A DNA stretch of 64,000 nt from Dromiciops gliroides (taxonomy: Eukaryota > Chordata > Mammalia > Microbiotheria > Microbiotheriidae): NCBI RefSeq assembly GCF_019393635.1, contig NC_057861.1:719484232-719548231 (forward strand), given 5' to 3'. Positions 22,748-34,222 of the stretch are shown here, piece after piece (positions within the stretch are counted from its first letter, which is position 1; every line of letters starts with the position of its first letter). A program made the position numbers and the translations under genes. Under the pieces are notes generated by a model. It ran no database searches, was not told where the DNA came from, and was given only the letters and a program-made list of their open reading frames with translations.

Positions 22748-24880
22748 GGGACTTCTGGGATCAGAGCCAAGATGGAGAAGGAAAGCCATTAAACACACAG
22801 AGCTCCTGACACAATTACCTCCAAAACAATAATAGAACAACCCCTGGAGCAGCAAAACCCACAAAAAGATAGATGGAGATTATTTTCCAGCCAAAGACAA
22901 ATTAGAGGGGGCCATGCTGGGCTGCAAGAAGAGTCCAATCCTGCAATCACACCAATACAGACCCTAGGCATGCTGCACCAGAGGAACTTATGCCCAAGCC
23001 TCCAAATCAGCTGTAGCACTGACATCTTCTGGAACTAAGCTTATGGTTGGGAGAGATGGCTGAACAGTTGGCCAGGGGGAAAATACAGTAGTTTCTGTGG
23101 GACCTAAGGAGAAATTTGTCTCTCTCACACCGCCTGGGAGCCAGGAAGAAATCATTAGTGGTGGGAGGCCCAGGCCAGGGAGGGCAACCAGTTCATTAGA
23201 GCTAAGAACCACCACAGCACAGAAAGTTCTGCTGGCTGGTTAATTAGCAAGTTGGCTTGAGGTTATCTTCAGGCCAGAGAACAGGGCAGGTGAGAGAAAA
23301 ACCTTCCCTCCCTCAAACTGAAACACTTGGGACCCTCTGATGCTTGGGACAGTGTAGCTTAGGAGTCGGGCCCCATTGTAAGGGGGAGTTAAAAGTCAAG
23401 TAAAAGATGGCCATATCAGCAAGCAAAGAAAGTTGAGAATTATAGAAAGTTTCTTTAGTGACAAGGAAGATCGAGGTGCACCCTCAGAAAAGGATAATAA
23501 CCTCAGGGCCCCTGCATCCTAAGCTTCTAAGAAAAATATGAATTTTTCTTAGGCCATAGAATCATTCAAAAGGGACTTGGAAGAGAAAGTAGGAGAGAAA
23601 GAGGGAAATTAAGAGAGGTGGAGGAAAGAATAGAAAGAGAAACGAGAGTCATGAAGGAGAGTCATGAGAAAAAAATCAACATCTTGAAAAGCCAAATCAA
23701 AACTAGATAAAAAAGCTCCCTGAAGAAAATTATTACCTAAGAATTAGGACTGAACAAATGGAAGCTAGTGGCTACTGATGTTATGAGAAACCAAAATACA
23801 GTAAAGCAAGTCCAAATTAAAAAAAAAAATAGAGGGCAATATGAAATATCTCTTTGAAAAAACAGTTGACCTGGAAAATAGATCCAGGAGGGATAATTTG
23901 AAAATAATTGGACTACCTGAAAACTATGACCAAAATAAATGTTTAGACAGCATCTTTCAAGAGATTGTCAGGGGAAATTGCCCTGATATTCTAGAAGCAG
24001 AACGTAAAATGGAAACTGAAATAATCCACTCATCACCTCCTGAAAGAGATCCCAAAAAAGAAAACCTCCAGAAATATTATAGCCAAATTTCAGAGCTTCC
24101 AGGTCAAGGAGAAAATATTGCAAGTAGCTAGAAAAAAAGAATTCAAATATTGTGGAACTACAGTAAGGATAAAACAAGTTCTAGCAGGATCTACATTTAA
24201 GGCTCAGAGGACATGGAATATGATATTCCAGAAGGCAAAGGAACTTGGACTACAACCACCTACCAGGAAAACTGATGATAATCTTTCAGGGGAAAAATGG
24301 GACTTCAATAAAAATGAGGAATTTCAGGTATTTGTGATGAAAAGACCTGAACTGAATAGAGAATTTGACTTTCAAACACAAGGACCTAGAGAAGCATAAA
24401 AAGGTACGCAGGAAAAAGAAATCATTAGAGATATTAAAAGATTAAACTGTTTACATTCCTACAATGGAAGATACACTAAGTGCACTAAGAACTGCACTTT
24501 CTGGTGGGAGAGACAGTTGGAGGAAGTTAGAGAGTTTTTCTGAGGAGAGGATTATGAAAGAAATGGGGAAGGAAGGTAGACAGAGAAGCTGTTGGTTTTT
24601 TACCTTAGGATCAAAATAGAAGAGACTACAAGCTAATTCTCCTTAGAGCTACAGATTTTGGGTGGTGGTGAGTATGTTTTTTTGTTTGTTTGTTTTTTTG
24701 AGGCAAAGCTAGCTCTTTGGAGTTGGTTGGGCTGGAGGCAGGTTTGGGGTGCCTGGGGCTTTTTTACCCCAGAGATTTAGATTCCCTAACTCTATTAACA
24801 TCACTTGTATTTTGAACTTGTTTCTATTAAGAAATCTGTTTTATTTTTTGAAAGAGGCTGTTTTTTTCTTACCCCAATAC
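22748..24880 (+). mobile_element. L1 5' half: 5' UTR and frameshifted ORF1
   Basis: It starts with GATCAGAGCCAAGATGGAGAAGG, the L1 leader signature seen at 3480 and 40600 on the minus strand. About 650 bp of GC-richer 5' UTR follow, then ORF1 (about 23407-24399). The copy stops shortly after ORF1 (near 24880) without ORF2. The 3' loss is unlike ordinary 5' truncation and implies later deletion or rearrangement. Confidence 0.8.
23407..24399 (+). pseudogene. L1 ORF1 (frameshifted)
   Basis: ORF1p is the RNA-binding, trimeric coiled-coil protein of L1. The 23841-24131 frame has LENRSRRDNLKIIGLPEN and the IFQEIV segment. The C-terminal domain continues in another frame at 24118-24399 (ARKKEFKYCGTTVRIKQ, then TWNMIFQKAKELGLQPP, ending near QTQGPREA). 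The change of frame near 24118-24131 and stops in the N-terminal part show it is inactive. Confidence 0.8.
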
Positions 24881-24959
24881 TTCAGTGAGCCACCCACTTG
24901 ACTCTTCCCATACTAAATTTGACCCTTACACAAGTAGTCTAATATTTTTTTAATTATCT

Positions 24960-25262
24960 CTCTTCAAGCTATTTTCAAGGTCAGTTGTTTTACAAAGGAT
25001 CTCACATTGTCTCCTTTTATCATTCTTTTGGCTTCATTGGATTGTTTCTTGATTTATCATAAAATCATTAGATCCTCTTTGCTCAATTCTATTTTTTTTT
25101 GGTGAGGCAATTGGGGTTGTGACTAGTCCAGGGTCACACAGGTAATAAGTATTAAGTGTCTGAGGCCGGATTTGAACTCAGGTCCTCCTGAATCCAGGGC
25201 CGGTGCTCTATCCACTGCACCACCTAGCTGCCCCTAAATTCTAATTTTTAAGGAATTATTCC
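24960..25262 (-). mobile_element. Small L1 ORF1 fragment split by a SINE
   Basis: On the minus strand, the coiled-coil part of ORF1 is recognisable (TTCAAGGTCAGTTGTTTTACA, compare 1950 and 38060) up to about 25084. It resumes at 25244-25262 after the SINE. Confidence 0.6.
25092..25236 (-). mobile_element. CORE-SINE (WSINE1/MAR1-like)
   Basis: Poly-T at the left, GGTGAGGCAATTGGGGT, TTTGAACTCAGGTCCTCCTG and GCACCACCTAGCTGCCCC at the right. AATTCTA at 25085-25091 and 25237-25243 is the target duplication. Confidence 0.92.
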
Positions 25263-25530
25263 TATCAGCATTTCAAGGTATATAGCATTGATTTAGTCAC
25301 AGGTCTGGGATTAATTCCTGTGTCCATCTTATCAAGTGGCAGACGGGTTTCAGTAGGTTTGTCATTAAGGATTCTGACATGCCATTGAGTCCTCACTACA
25401 GAAGCATATCTCACAGGACTATAAAAGACAATTTTAGTAGTAAGTGTCACCAAAAGTTTCTAGCAAATTAGAATTCAAACACGTATATATCATCAAGTGT
25501 GTTTTTTTTTCACAGTAGAAAAAGAGCAAC

Positions 25531-25566
25531 CCCCCCCCACACACACACACACATACACACACAAAC
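25531..25566. repeat. C9 tract plus (CA)n
   Basis: A homopolymer C run followed by about 14 CA units. The minus-strand frame here is a repeat artefact. Confidence 0.85.
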
Positions 25567-25734
25567 CTGTTAGCCATTTTATGGTTTTTGTGGGTGAGTG
25601 GGAAATTATAGGGGAAATTATAGTGTATCTGTAGGAGCTATTTGAAGCACATATGCATAGACATGTATGTCTATATTCCAGACCTGTGATTGTACTGATG
25701 CAGGATATTACATTGCTAATGGCTTTGAATCTCT

Positions 25735-25875
25735 TCATCTTAGAGGGTATCATGGAAAAGTAAGAGTTTAAGTGATTTGTCAAGGGCAACATAACCAGTA
25801 AATATCATAGGTAGGCCTTGATTGCAGATATTCCTGACTCTTATATTGGCTCTCCCTCCACTAAGCTAAGTTGCC
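25735..25875 (-). mobile_element. MIR/THER-like fragment
   Basis: AAGTGATTTGTCAAGGGCAACATAACCAGTAAAT then a TATTCCTGACTCT and CTCCACTAAGC end follow the reverse MIR core. Strongly decayed. Confidence 0.5.
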
Positions 25876-25879
25876 TATG

Positions 25880-25952
25880 ACCACCACTACCACCTCCACC
25901 ACTACCAGTACCACCACCACTACAACCAACACCACTACCACCATCACAACCT
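25880..25952. repeat. (ACC)n trinucleotide repeat
   Basis: ACC and CCA units with single-base changes over about 70 bp. Confidence 0.9.
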
Positions 25953-26749
25953 TATATCTTTTTATAAAGAGTTTAGTTTACTAAATCAGAGGGTAAAATG
26001 GACGACATAAATAACTGAAAATATGTACAAACAGCTCTTCCAGATTACTGATCTGAGAACCATAGGAAGAGGAGGGTAATAAATTGAGTCTAACATACAA
26101 TGATCCAATTACAGAAGCATCATTTACTATGACTAAACACCATGAAATATAATATTTTATTTATTGTCATGGTTAAATATCTTCCACTTTATGGGTTTTT
26201 GAAAGTGCCTGAGTTATTGGTAGTCCACAATTATTTATGTTTAAGTTCTTGTTTTCAATTTCAAAATTCTTTTCCCATTTAGGAGTATGAATCTTCACTA
26301 CATACTTTGGATAATTCATGTAATCTGCCTAATGAATCACCAGACAAACTCTGATCAGTGGAAATGGGAAAAAGATCTTGAATCTCCTTTTAATAAAACT
26401 TAATGATCACAACACATCAACCAGTTAAGATACTTAAGGTCAGCCAGTTTGACTCCAGTGATAGAAAAGGCAAAGTGCTCACTTGACAAAAATCCCTTTT
26501 GGGGAAAATTCTTTATAAGTAGTTTACATTTTCCTCTTTCAAAAACAATGAATAATGAAACAGCATGTTTGTCTAAACCCTTAAAGGCAATAAATTAAAT
26601 GATTAATAGCACTAAGGATAAGATTGACACTATACATGGAAGGCTACTCAGAAAAAATCAGTAGAACATCATATGTGGTCCTGAGAAAATCTTGGGAATA
26701 GTATTTTAAATTCAGAGCTGAATCATAAATAGCACTTGGATGAAAATAT
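25953..26749. other. Unassigned DNA
   Basis: No repeat or gene pattern supported. Confidence 0.4.
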
Positions 26750-27040
26750 GGATTTATATTCAAGCTCAATCATTAGCTCACTAAATGATCTTGGGTTAAG
26801 TCGCATTTCACTCTCATGGTCTCAGTATCCTCATCTATTAAATGACAGGGTCATATGATAAGAGTTGGAAGGGATCTTAAATGTCACCAGGAAAACTCTT
26901 TCATTTCACAGATGTGGTAATTGAAGCAAAGACAGGTTAAGGGATCTGCCCAAAGTTATACAGACAGTAATAAAATGAAAATTTGAACTCAGATCCTCTG
27001 ATCCCAAACAAAACATCTTTCCATTGCACATTTTTTCTCT
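26750..27040. mobile_element. Two abutting MIR/THER-like SINEs, + then -
   Basis: The left half reads forward (TAGCTCACTAAATGATCTTGGG, then CTCATCTATTAAATGACAGGG). The right half reads reversed (AGTTGGAAGGGATCTTAAATG, TTCATTTCACAGATGTGG, TTGAACTCAGATCCTCTGAT). Two old insertions in opposite directions. Confidence 0.6.
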
Positions 27041-27456
27041 CACTTTACCATGCTATGTCCTTCATTATATTAGATGATTTTTGAGATTCCTTATAGCTGG
27101 TGGATGCAAGGGTTTATGTTTGTATGTCATCAAAATCAGAGGTATTTAGGGAAATAAGCTTGGTTTGGTGTAAGTCACAATGCAAATTGTAGAATCGAAG
27201 ACTCTGAAAGGAGCAGAGAGACCAATCTTGTACCCAAGGTATAATTCTCTATACAGTATCCTAGCTATCACTTGATCAACAAGCATCTATTATGAATCTA
27301 TTATATAGTAAGCCCTCTGCTTTCATCTAGCCTTTTAAGAAAAAGTGAGATATCTATAGGTGTTAGAAAGGTTTCTGTCTTAAGAGAAAAAACAACCCAT
27401 GTTCCCTTCTAAACAATATCAAATAATGCCATGTATCAAATTCTATATCTTTCAGT
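27041..27456. other. Unassigned DNA
   Basis: Contains TTGATCAACAAGCATCTATTATGAATC near 27275, which resembles an L2/MIR tail, but too little is left to classify. Confidence 0.4.
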
Positions 27457-27474
27457 ACAAGATAACATAAGAGG

Positions 27475-27648
27475 ACAGATAGGTGGCACAGTGGATAGAG
27501 CACTGGCCCTGGATTCAGGAGGACCTGAGTTCAAATCCAGGCTCAGACACTTAACATTTACTAGCTGTGTGACCCTGGGTAAGTCGCTTAAACCCTGTTG
27601 CCCCCCCTCCCACATACACATACACAAATACACAAAAAAGAATGAAGG
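27475..27648 (+). mobile_element. CORE-SINE (WSINE1/MAR1-like), long target duplication
   Basis: ACAGATAGGTGGCACAGTGG to GTAAGTCGCTTAAACCCTG, then a C-rich and CA/AAAAG tail. A perfect 18-bp duplication ACAAGATAACATAAGAGG lies at 27457-27474 and 27649-27666. It sits 300 bp from the next SINE in the same orientation. Confidence 0.95.
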
Positions 27649-27951
27649 ACAAGATAACATAAGAGGTCAGAAGAGACATTTGTGATAAGAGGCTGGAGGC
27701 TGGCCCAGAGCCCATGTGGATGAAACACCTGGAGTGTGATTAAGTTGTGGTGACAGAAGCATCAGCATGTTTGGGTGGTCTCAAAGCAGAGATAATAGGG
27801 AGACCTGGCAAATGGTCAAAAAGACAAAAATGAGGACCCCTGTGCTAACAATAACAGAACCAAACATTTTTTTGTAAATTAATTGCCTATACCAATTTCT
27901 GGGTCATTGTTTAAGGGAAGAGAAGAATACTTTCAGTCAAAAAGTAGCAGG

Positions 27952-28105
27952 AAGGCATCTAAGTGGCACAGTGGACAAAGCACTGGCCTTCGATTCAGGA
28001 GGACCTGAGTTCAAATCTGGCCTCAGACACTTGACACTTACTAGCTGTGTGACACTGGTCAAGTTGCTTAGATCTCATTGCCCCACAAAAACAAAAAACA
28101 AAACC
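27952..28105 (+). mobile_element. CORE-SINE (WSINE1/MAR1-like)
   Basis: GGCATCTAAGTGGCACAGTGGACAA head, GAGTTCAAATCTGGCCTCAG, TAGCTGTGTGACACTGG and an AAAACA tail. Flanks AAAAGTAGCAGG / AAAAGGAAGCAGG are an imperfect duplication. Confidence 0.9.
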
Positions 28106-28536
28106 AAAAGGAAGCAGGAGTGCTAATGAAAAGTGTTACTTTAGATTAGAAGACTTGAGGGATCCTTAGGAACAATATCACACAACCCCAAGAGAAGAGG
28201 GGCCTTGAGAAAAAAAAATACTGCTTCTAGTTCCAAGGAAAGTGGGTCTCCAAGGAGCAGTATCAACTGAAACCCAAAGGGATCAGAGGCCTGTCTGGAT
28301 AATGACTAGACTGCAAACCAGGAGAACAATGATGACTCATCTCCCCAGTTCACACAACCTTGGAAGCATCAAAAACTTCCAAACCCTCAAAACTAGCTTT
28401 GAAAGAGACCCCCAGAGCCTCTGAATCAGCTGCAGCACCAGTGTTATCTGAAACTAAGCTCACAGTCTGGTGAGAGGGCTAAGCCGTTGTCAGGGAGAAG
28501 ATTATAGGGGCCTCTGTTGGTGCTGAGGCTTAATTT

Positions 28537-28750
28537 GGGTTTTTGAACCCTGCTGGGAACCAGGAGGTAGGCTTGAGTAGCAGTGGCCCAGGTGGGGGAG
28601 GGGCACAGGCTCCTTGGAGCTGACAGCCACAGCACACAAAGGTGGTTGATTAGGAAGTCGGTCTGGTGTTATCTATGGACTAGTGAACAAACCACCTGGG
28701 CCACTGCTACTCAAGCCTACCTCCTGGTTCCCAGCAGGGTTCAAAAACCC
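28537..28750. repeat. Perfect 59-bp inverted repeat, 96-bp spacer, in L1 5' UTR
   Basis: Arm 1 (28537-28595) runs from GGGTTTTTGAACCCTG to CAGTGGCCCAGGTGG. Arm 2 (28692-28750) is its exact reverse complement. The spacer 28596-28691 is 96 bp and ordinary L1 UTR sequence. The related UTR at 22748 has only the arm-1 equivalent, so arm 2 is an inverted copy placed 3' of it. Confidence 0.92.
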
Positions 28751-28871
28751 TGCCACTATACCTGCTCCTCATTAAATCATACCACCTGGGACCTCCTGAA
28801 ATTTGGGATAATGCAGCCTGGAAACAGTGCTCAACTTTAAAGAGCTAAAAGTCAATTAAAAGGAAGGCAAG

Positions 28872-29120
28872 ATGAGCAGAAAGAGAAAGATGAGGACCAT
28901 ACAAAGTGTCTTTAGTGACAAGGAAGATCAAGGTGCACCCTCTGAGGAAGATGTTAATATCAAGGTCCCTCTATCTAAAGATTCAAAAAAAAATATGAAT
29001 TGGTCTCAGGCCATAGAGGAACTCAAAAAGGACTTTGAAGAGATAGTGCTTCACCATGCAGCCCTATGCTGGGAACAGAGCCCAATTTTAAAAAAAATTC
29101 AAAATCAAGAAATGGGGTAG
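28872..29120 (+). pseudogene. L1 ORF1 N-terminus, truncated
   Basis: 82 codons beginning MSRKRKMRTIQSVFSDKEDQ. The DKEDQGAPSEED and NMNWSQAIEELKKDFEE blocks are the expected L1 ORF1p start and beginning of the coiled coil. It stops at 29120, and the A-rich continuation has lost the frame. Confidence 0.8.
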
Positions 29121-30330
29121 GACAAAAAGAGCAAATAGCAAAAACCAAATGAAACTAAAACAAAACAAAAATACCTGATCATAGAAAAGGTGGTATAGTG
29201 GCAGGGAAGATCAAGACACAAATTTAGAAGAAATACAATTAATTCAAAACAGGTACAAAGACTCACAGGGAAAAAAATAAGAATTTGATTCAAGCCCAAT
29301 AGGAAATTTGAAAAAAAAAAAGCTTTTGAAATTAAATGATTGGTTGAAGGAAATTAGATAAAGAAAGGAGCTGACAGGTAGAAAATAATGAAAAGATAAT
29401 AAGTGGCTTGGTAAAAGAAGAATAAAACAGAAATGGTAAAATGGAAAAAAAGGTACACAATTCACTAATGAAAATATCTCCTTGAAAAGGAGAATTGGTC
29501 AGATGACAAAAAAAATTGCAAAAGCTCACTGAAGACAATAATTCCTTAAAAATTAAAAGTTTGCAAGTAGAAGTGAATAATTCCATACAACATCATGAAA
29601 AAAAAGTTGAAAGAAGAAAAATAGAAGTAAGTATGTAATATCACATTGAAAAATATTACTCCTTTCAGATAATATGATGGTATATGTATAGAATTCTTGA
29701 GAGCCATCTAAAAAATTGAAAAAGTCAACAACTTTATCACAGTTGCAGGATTTAAAATAAACTCCCAGAAATCATCACTGTTTCTATATACTACCAACAA
29801 TGTCCAACAGGAAGAAATAGCAAGAGAAATGGCATTTCAAATACCTGAAGACTATATAGAATACTTGTGAGTGTATCAGAGAAACTATATGAACACAACA
29901 ACAAAAACTTTTTTCGCACAAATAGAGATCTACATATTTGAAAAAGAATGTTCATGGGTAGGCTGAGCCAGTATAATAAAATGACAATTCCACCACAACT
30001 TATTTATTCAGCACCATATCAATTAAAGTACCAAAAACTTCTTTTATAGAGCTAAAACAATAATACAGTTCATCTTGAAGGAAAAAAAACAACAAGTTCA
30101 AGGATATCAAGGGCATTAATGGAAAAATATGTGGAAGAGAGCAGCCTAGCAGTACCAGATATCAAATTTTATTACAGAGTTAATCATGAAGACAGCCTAC
30201 TAGTGTCTAAGAAATAGCATGGTGGATCATTGGGATAGATTACATACACAATACACAGAAGTAAATGACCATAGTAAAATAGTGGTTTATAATAGCAAAG
30301 ATTCAAGCTTTGTGGACATTAACTCACGAT

Positions 30331-30659
30331 TTGACTAAAATTTCAGGTCCACCATTACACTGTTTCTTGGAGCTTTTAATTTAATGTAAGTTTCTTGAGG
30401 ATAGGCTTTATTTCCTTACATCTTTGGATCATTAATGCTTCCTTCCCTTTACTACATCCTTTTCTCCTCAACATTCAAGAATATAGAAATAGATGTTATT
30501 GCTCCTCAATATTCCAAGCCATTTACTTCCAATTAAAGAAGGATGATAAGTTGAAAGAATTACAGCACTCGATTGCTCTGTTAGACAGGCAAACAAATAT
30601 TTAGAATCTTAGGAAGTGACATCTAGATGGGATCCCAAAGATCTCCTAGGGAAATCTCA
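30331..30659. other. Unassigned insert between L1 parts
   Basis: About 330 bp that do not follow L1 ORF2 separate the ORF2 piece from the L1 3' end. The frame at 30395-30604 has no domain. It may be a separate old repeat. Confidence 0.4.
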
Positions 30660-31090
30660 TCCTTTAGTCCATCAATTGGGTAATGGCTGAACAAGCTGTG
30701 ATATATGATTATGATCATATATTATTGTTCTATTAGAAATTACAAACAGGCAGCTTTCAGAAAAACTGGAAAGACTTACATGAACAGATGTTGAGTGAAG
30801 TGAGCAGAACCAGGAGAACATTGTAAAAAGTATCAGCAACATTTTGTGATAATCAATGATGTATGGCTTAACGCTTCTTAGCATGACAATGATAAAAGAC
30901 AATAAAAAAGACATGATGGAAAATGATATCCACATCCATGGAAAAAACCTGATGGATCTGAATGCTGATTTGGAAATTATTTTCACTTTATTTGTTTCAT
31001 AATTCTTTTCTTTTGACCTGTTTCTTTCAGAACATGACAAATATGGAAATATCTTACATGATTGCATATACATAATGTATAACAATCTTT
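30660..31090 (+). mobile_element. L1 3' end
   Basis: TCAATTGGGTAATGGCTGAACAAG, GATGTTGAGTGAAGTGAGCAGAACC and CATCCATGGAAAAAACCTGATGG follow the L1 ORF2 end and 3' UTR as at 6470-6957. No clear poly-A tail. Confidence 0.8.
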
Positions 31091-31841
31091 TACTATCTTA
31101 GGTGAGGGATGGAAATAATTTTGAACTCATAATTTTAAAAAGAACATTAAAATTATCTTTAAACATAATAGGAAAAAAGAAATACCTTTTAAAGCCCTCA
31201 TGTTTTTTGTATGATGAATGGAAGAGCCAGCAAAAGAAATGGCTTGATCTAGGTTACACTGCTGTTTTGCAACAGAGACAGAAATAGAATCTATGAGCCA
31301 CTGGACAGGGATCACTGTTTTTTTTATTGCCCCACACAAAATGTTGAGTGAATGAATTCATGCAAGGCATGGAAGAAGGAATATACAAATGAATGAATAC
31401 ATGATTAATTTACTTTTTATTTCAGCTTCCAACAAAGTATGAGATTTGAACTTGAGCAAAGGCACTGCATATGACAATGGGATTTTTATCCTACTTTTGC
31501 ATGCAGAACTTAATTATTTGCAGAGGGCAAATGTGGATGATCTGATTGTTTATTACTCATCTTTTGTACAAAGGAAAACTCATCTACTATCTCCACAAAC
31601 TTAAACCAAATTAATATCTCTTCACCAGAAGCACGTAAGGCTTAATTATATGGATTAGCACATTTAGCAATCTTGCTAATAATTTCTAAAAGATTGTGTG
31701 GAGTTTCAAATACTTACTGAAGTGCAAACAATTTAGAACTTGCCCATGGCAGCATAGCATCTTAGGCCTTGGATCAAAGTAAAAAAAACCAAATATTCAT
31801 TGAGCTCCTAGTCTGTGCAAAAACCATAAGAAATACTCTCT
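31091..31841. other. Unassigned DNA
   Basis: AT-rich; no supported repeat or gene. Confidence 0.4.
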
Positions 31842-32160
31842 CACATGTGTATGTATGTATATGTGTGTTTACACATATACATTTGTGTACCTGTACATGC
31901 ACACAGATAAATACATGTTAAAATATGTATATATGCAGGTGTGTATCGCTATGTGCATGTGTGCATGCATATATACATATGTACATGCAAACATAAGTAT
32001 TTGTATACCAATATATTTTAAATATGTATGTACCAGTATATTTGGCATGTATAATGGTACCTACATACACTTTCTCTGCACACAAATGTATGTATGTATA
32101 TGTGTGTGTGTGTGTGTTTGTGTGTGTATATATATATATGTACATGTTGGGTATACAAAA
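31842..32160. repeat. TATG/TGTA/TG compound microsatellite
   Basis: Long, imperfect GTATGTATA, CATATACAT and TGTGTG array. The 108-codon plus frame and two minus frames are Tyr/Cys/Met/Val or His/Thr-rich repeat translations, not genes. Confidence 0.9.
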
Positions 32161-32229
32161 AGAGGCAAAACAAATACCTGAAATCTGAACTGAAGAGCTC
32201 ATAATCTAAACATAAATCAATCTGTCTCT

Positions 32230-32480
32230 CTCCATATATATTATATTTCATATTTTATGCATTATTGTATATTGTATATAATATGTAATATTTATATACA
32301 TATATTTTATATGGTGATTTCCAAATACATCTTTCTATATATGTATATCTTTCTATATACACATACATACATATACACACATTCAATACATAGTATCTCT
32401 CTCACTATATACTCAATATATATTATCTTAAATAGTATATATGTATATATATATATATGTGCATACACACATACACAGAG
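32230..32480. repeat. TATA/ATAC-rich satellite
   Basis: Continues the preceding array after about 70 bp of non-repeat DNA, with TATATAT, CATACAT and ATATATATATATGTG runs. Confidence 0.8.
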
Positions 32481-32499
32481 AGCAGATTGAAGCTAAACT

Positions 32500-32640
32500 T
32501 AGATTGTTTTTGTAACTGTTTGATTGGATTTTCAGTCAGGCATTTAATATCTTAGTCTTATTTTTTTCATCTGTAAATGAAAGGAATTGGACTCCATAAC
32601 CTAAAATCCCTTCCAATTATAAATATCATAATACTTATTA
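32500..32640 (+). mobile_element. MIR/THER-like SINE tail
   Basis: TTTTTTTCATCTGTAAATGAAAGGAATTGGACTCCATAACC then CTTCCAATTATAAATATC is the 3' half of a THER-type SINE. Confidence 0.65.
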
Positions 32641-33479
32641 AGAAATTAGTTTTATAAATATTGCCAAAATTGCATTCCAAGATATTTTATTTTTCCATGT
32701 GATGGGAATAGAGCTCCCATGAAAAAAATTCCAACGAAATTTTACCAATTAAAATCCCTAAGATATAAATATTCATTTTAAAACTCCTTATTACATGCCA
32801 GTATTTTATTTTTGTTATTATAACAGGAATAATTTTCTCTCCTTATTACCTGAAGTCAGAAATTATGAGACCCTGACACAAATCCTGAAGCATTTTATGG
32901 TCAAATTGTTTTGAGAAGCTCTGTTTCTCAAAATTAATATGATAGTAGTAGAATCTCAGAATCAGAGAATTTAATTTTGTCCAGTGTATACATGAAAGGA
33001 ATCCCCAATTTCTAATTAAAATTATAATTATCATAGTTTAAAATTTACAAACATATATTTGTATATATACATACACACACATGCACATGTGCGTGCATGG
33101 GTGCTTGTGTGTGTGTGTGTGTGTGTGTGTAGTCAGTTTCATGAACATTGTGATTCTCTGATTTAAAGAAAACTTCCATTCACATTAAGAGTTAACATTC
33201 TCTAAATACTCTTGGAAGAGTAATCAATCATTCACTGAAAGAATTTGTAAATGAGATGTTTGGGTAAGAAAGAGAAGATAATTTCCATACCTTATCAATA
33301 GAAAGGATAAACATTCAAGCAGTGAGCAGATAACTCTTTTTTTTCTTTTCAGTGTGGATGTTTCTGAGTGAAACAACACCAAAGCTTGTAAGTTACTCTA
33401 AGCATAGTGGTTTTCTACATCAGATGCTTCCTATGTGGGTCCTATAAATGCTTGACCCCATTAATCATAGATATCAAAT
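32641..33479. other. Unassigned DNA with a CA/TG microsatellite
   Basis: Only the ATAC/TG repeat at about 33055-33131 (ending in (TG)12) is recognisable. Confidence 0.5.
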
Positions 33480-33780
33480 GAAATAGAGAGTTGGATCTTT
33501 TCACATCTCCACCAAGAGTGGATTAGTGTCCCAGATTTCCCATATCCCCTCCAACATCCAATATTTTCCATTTTTGTTATATTTGCCACTCTGAGAGGTG
33601 TAAAGTGTTACCTCAGAATTGTTTTAATTTTCATTTCTCTGTCATTAGTTATCTAGAACATTTTTTCATAGGATTGTAGATAGCTTTGATTGATTTGTCT
33701 GAAAACTGCCGATTCATAGCCTTAGACCATTTATCAATGGGGGAATGACGTGAATCTTTATAAATTTGATTCAGTTCTCT

Positions 33781-33955
33781 TTTTTCTTTTTCTTTTTTCT
33801 TTTCTTTTTTTTTTTCAGGGCAATGAGGGTTAAGGATTAGGTGACTTGCCAGGGTCATGCAGCTAGTAAGTGTCAAGTGTCTGAGGCCTGATTTGAACTC
33901 AGGTCCTCCTGAATCCAGGGCCAGTGCTTTATGTACTGTACCACCTAGCTGCCCC
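33781..33955 (-). mobile_element. CORE-SINE (WSINE1/MAR1-like)
   Basis: T/C-rich tail at left, CAGGGCAATGAGGGTTAAGG, TTTGAACTCAGGTCCTCCTG, and TACCACCTAGCTGCCCC at right. Confidence 0.92.
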
Positions 33956-34061
33956 AGATAATTACCACTTTTAATACAGTTTGATCCCAGGAACTGCTAG
34001 ACTACCTTCTTTTGTAATTTTTTCCTCAGATTCCCATAATATCCTTGAACTTTAGTTTTTC

Positions 34062-34222
34062 TTTTTTTTCTTTTTTTTTTTTTTTGCTGGGCAACTGGGG
34101 TTAAGTGACTTGCCCAGGGTCACACAGCTGGTAAGTGTCAAATGTCTGAGGCTGGCTTTGAACTCAGGTCCTCCTGAATCCAGGGCTGGTGCTCTATCCA
34201 CTGTGGCACCTAGCTGCCCCCC
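34062..34222 (-). mobile_element. CORE-SINE (WSINE1/MAR1-like)
   Basis: T-rich tail, GGGCAACTGGGGTTAAGTG, GGCTTTGAACTCAGGTCCTC, and GGCACCTAGCTGCCCCCC. The target duplication is based on CTTTAGTTTTTC, present on both sides (about 34049-34061 and 34225-34236). Confidence 0.93.

Larger units (their letters stand above)
28130..30330 (+). mobile_element. L1 (5' UTR, ORF1, ORF2 parts), rearranged
   Basis: The 5' UTR (28150-28860) parallels that of the 22748 copy (GGGAACCAGGAGG and CTTGGAGCTGA blocks). ORF1 N-terminus is at 28872. From about 29640 the DNA follows ORF2: the RT catalytic box near 29670 reads FSDN instead of FADD, and later blocks match the C-terminal half. ORF1 C-terminus and much of ORF2 are missing. 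The copy also holds a 59-bp perfect inverted repeat in its UTR. Confidence 0.8.

Noticed and set aside
25880..25952. ACC array as a CRISPR-like or coding repeat
   Set aside because: Imperfect trinucleotides without spacers or a supporting frame.
31855..32251. Overlapping open frames of 77-108 codons on both strands
   Set aside because: They are translations of TATG/TGTA satellites; stop-free because of the repeat unit, with no gene features.
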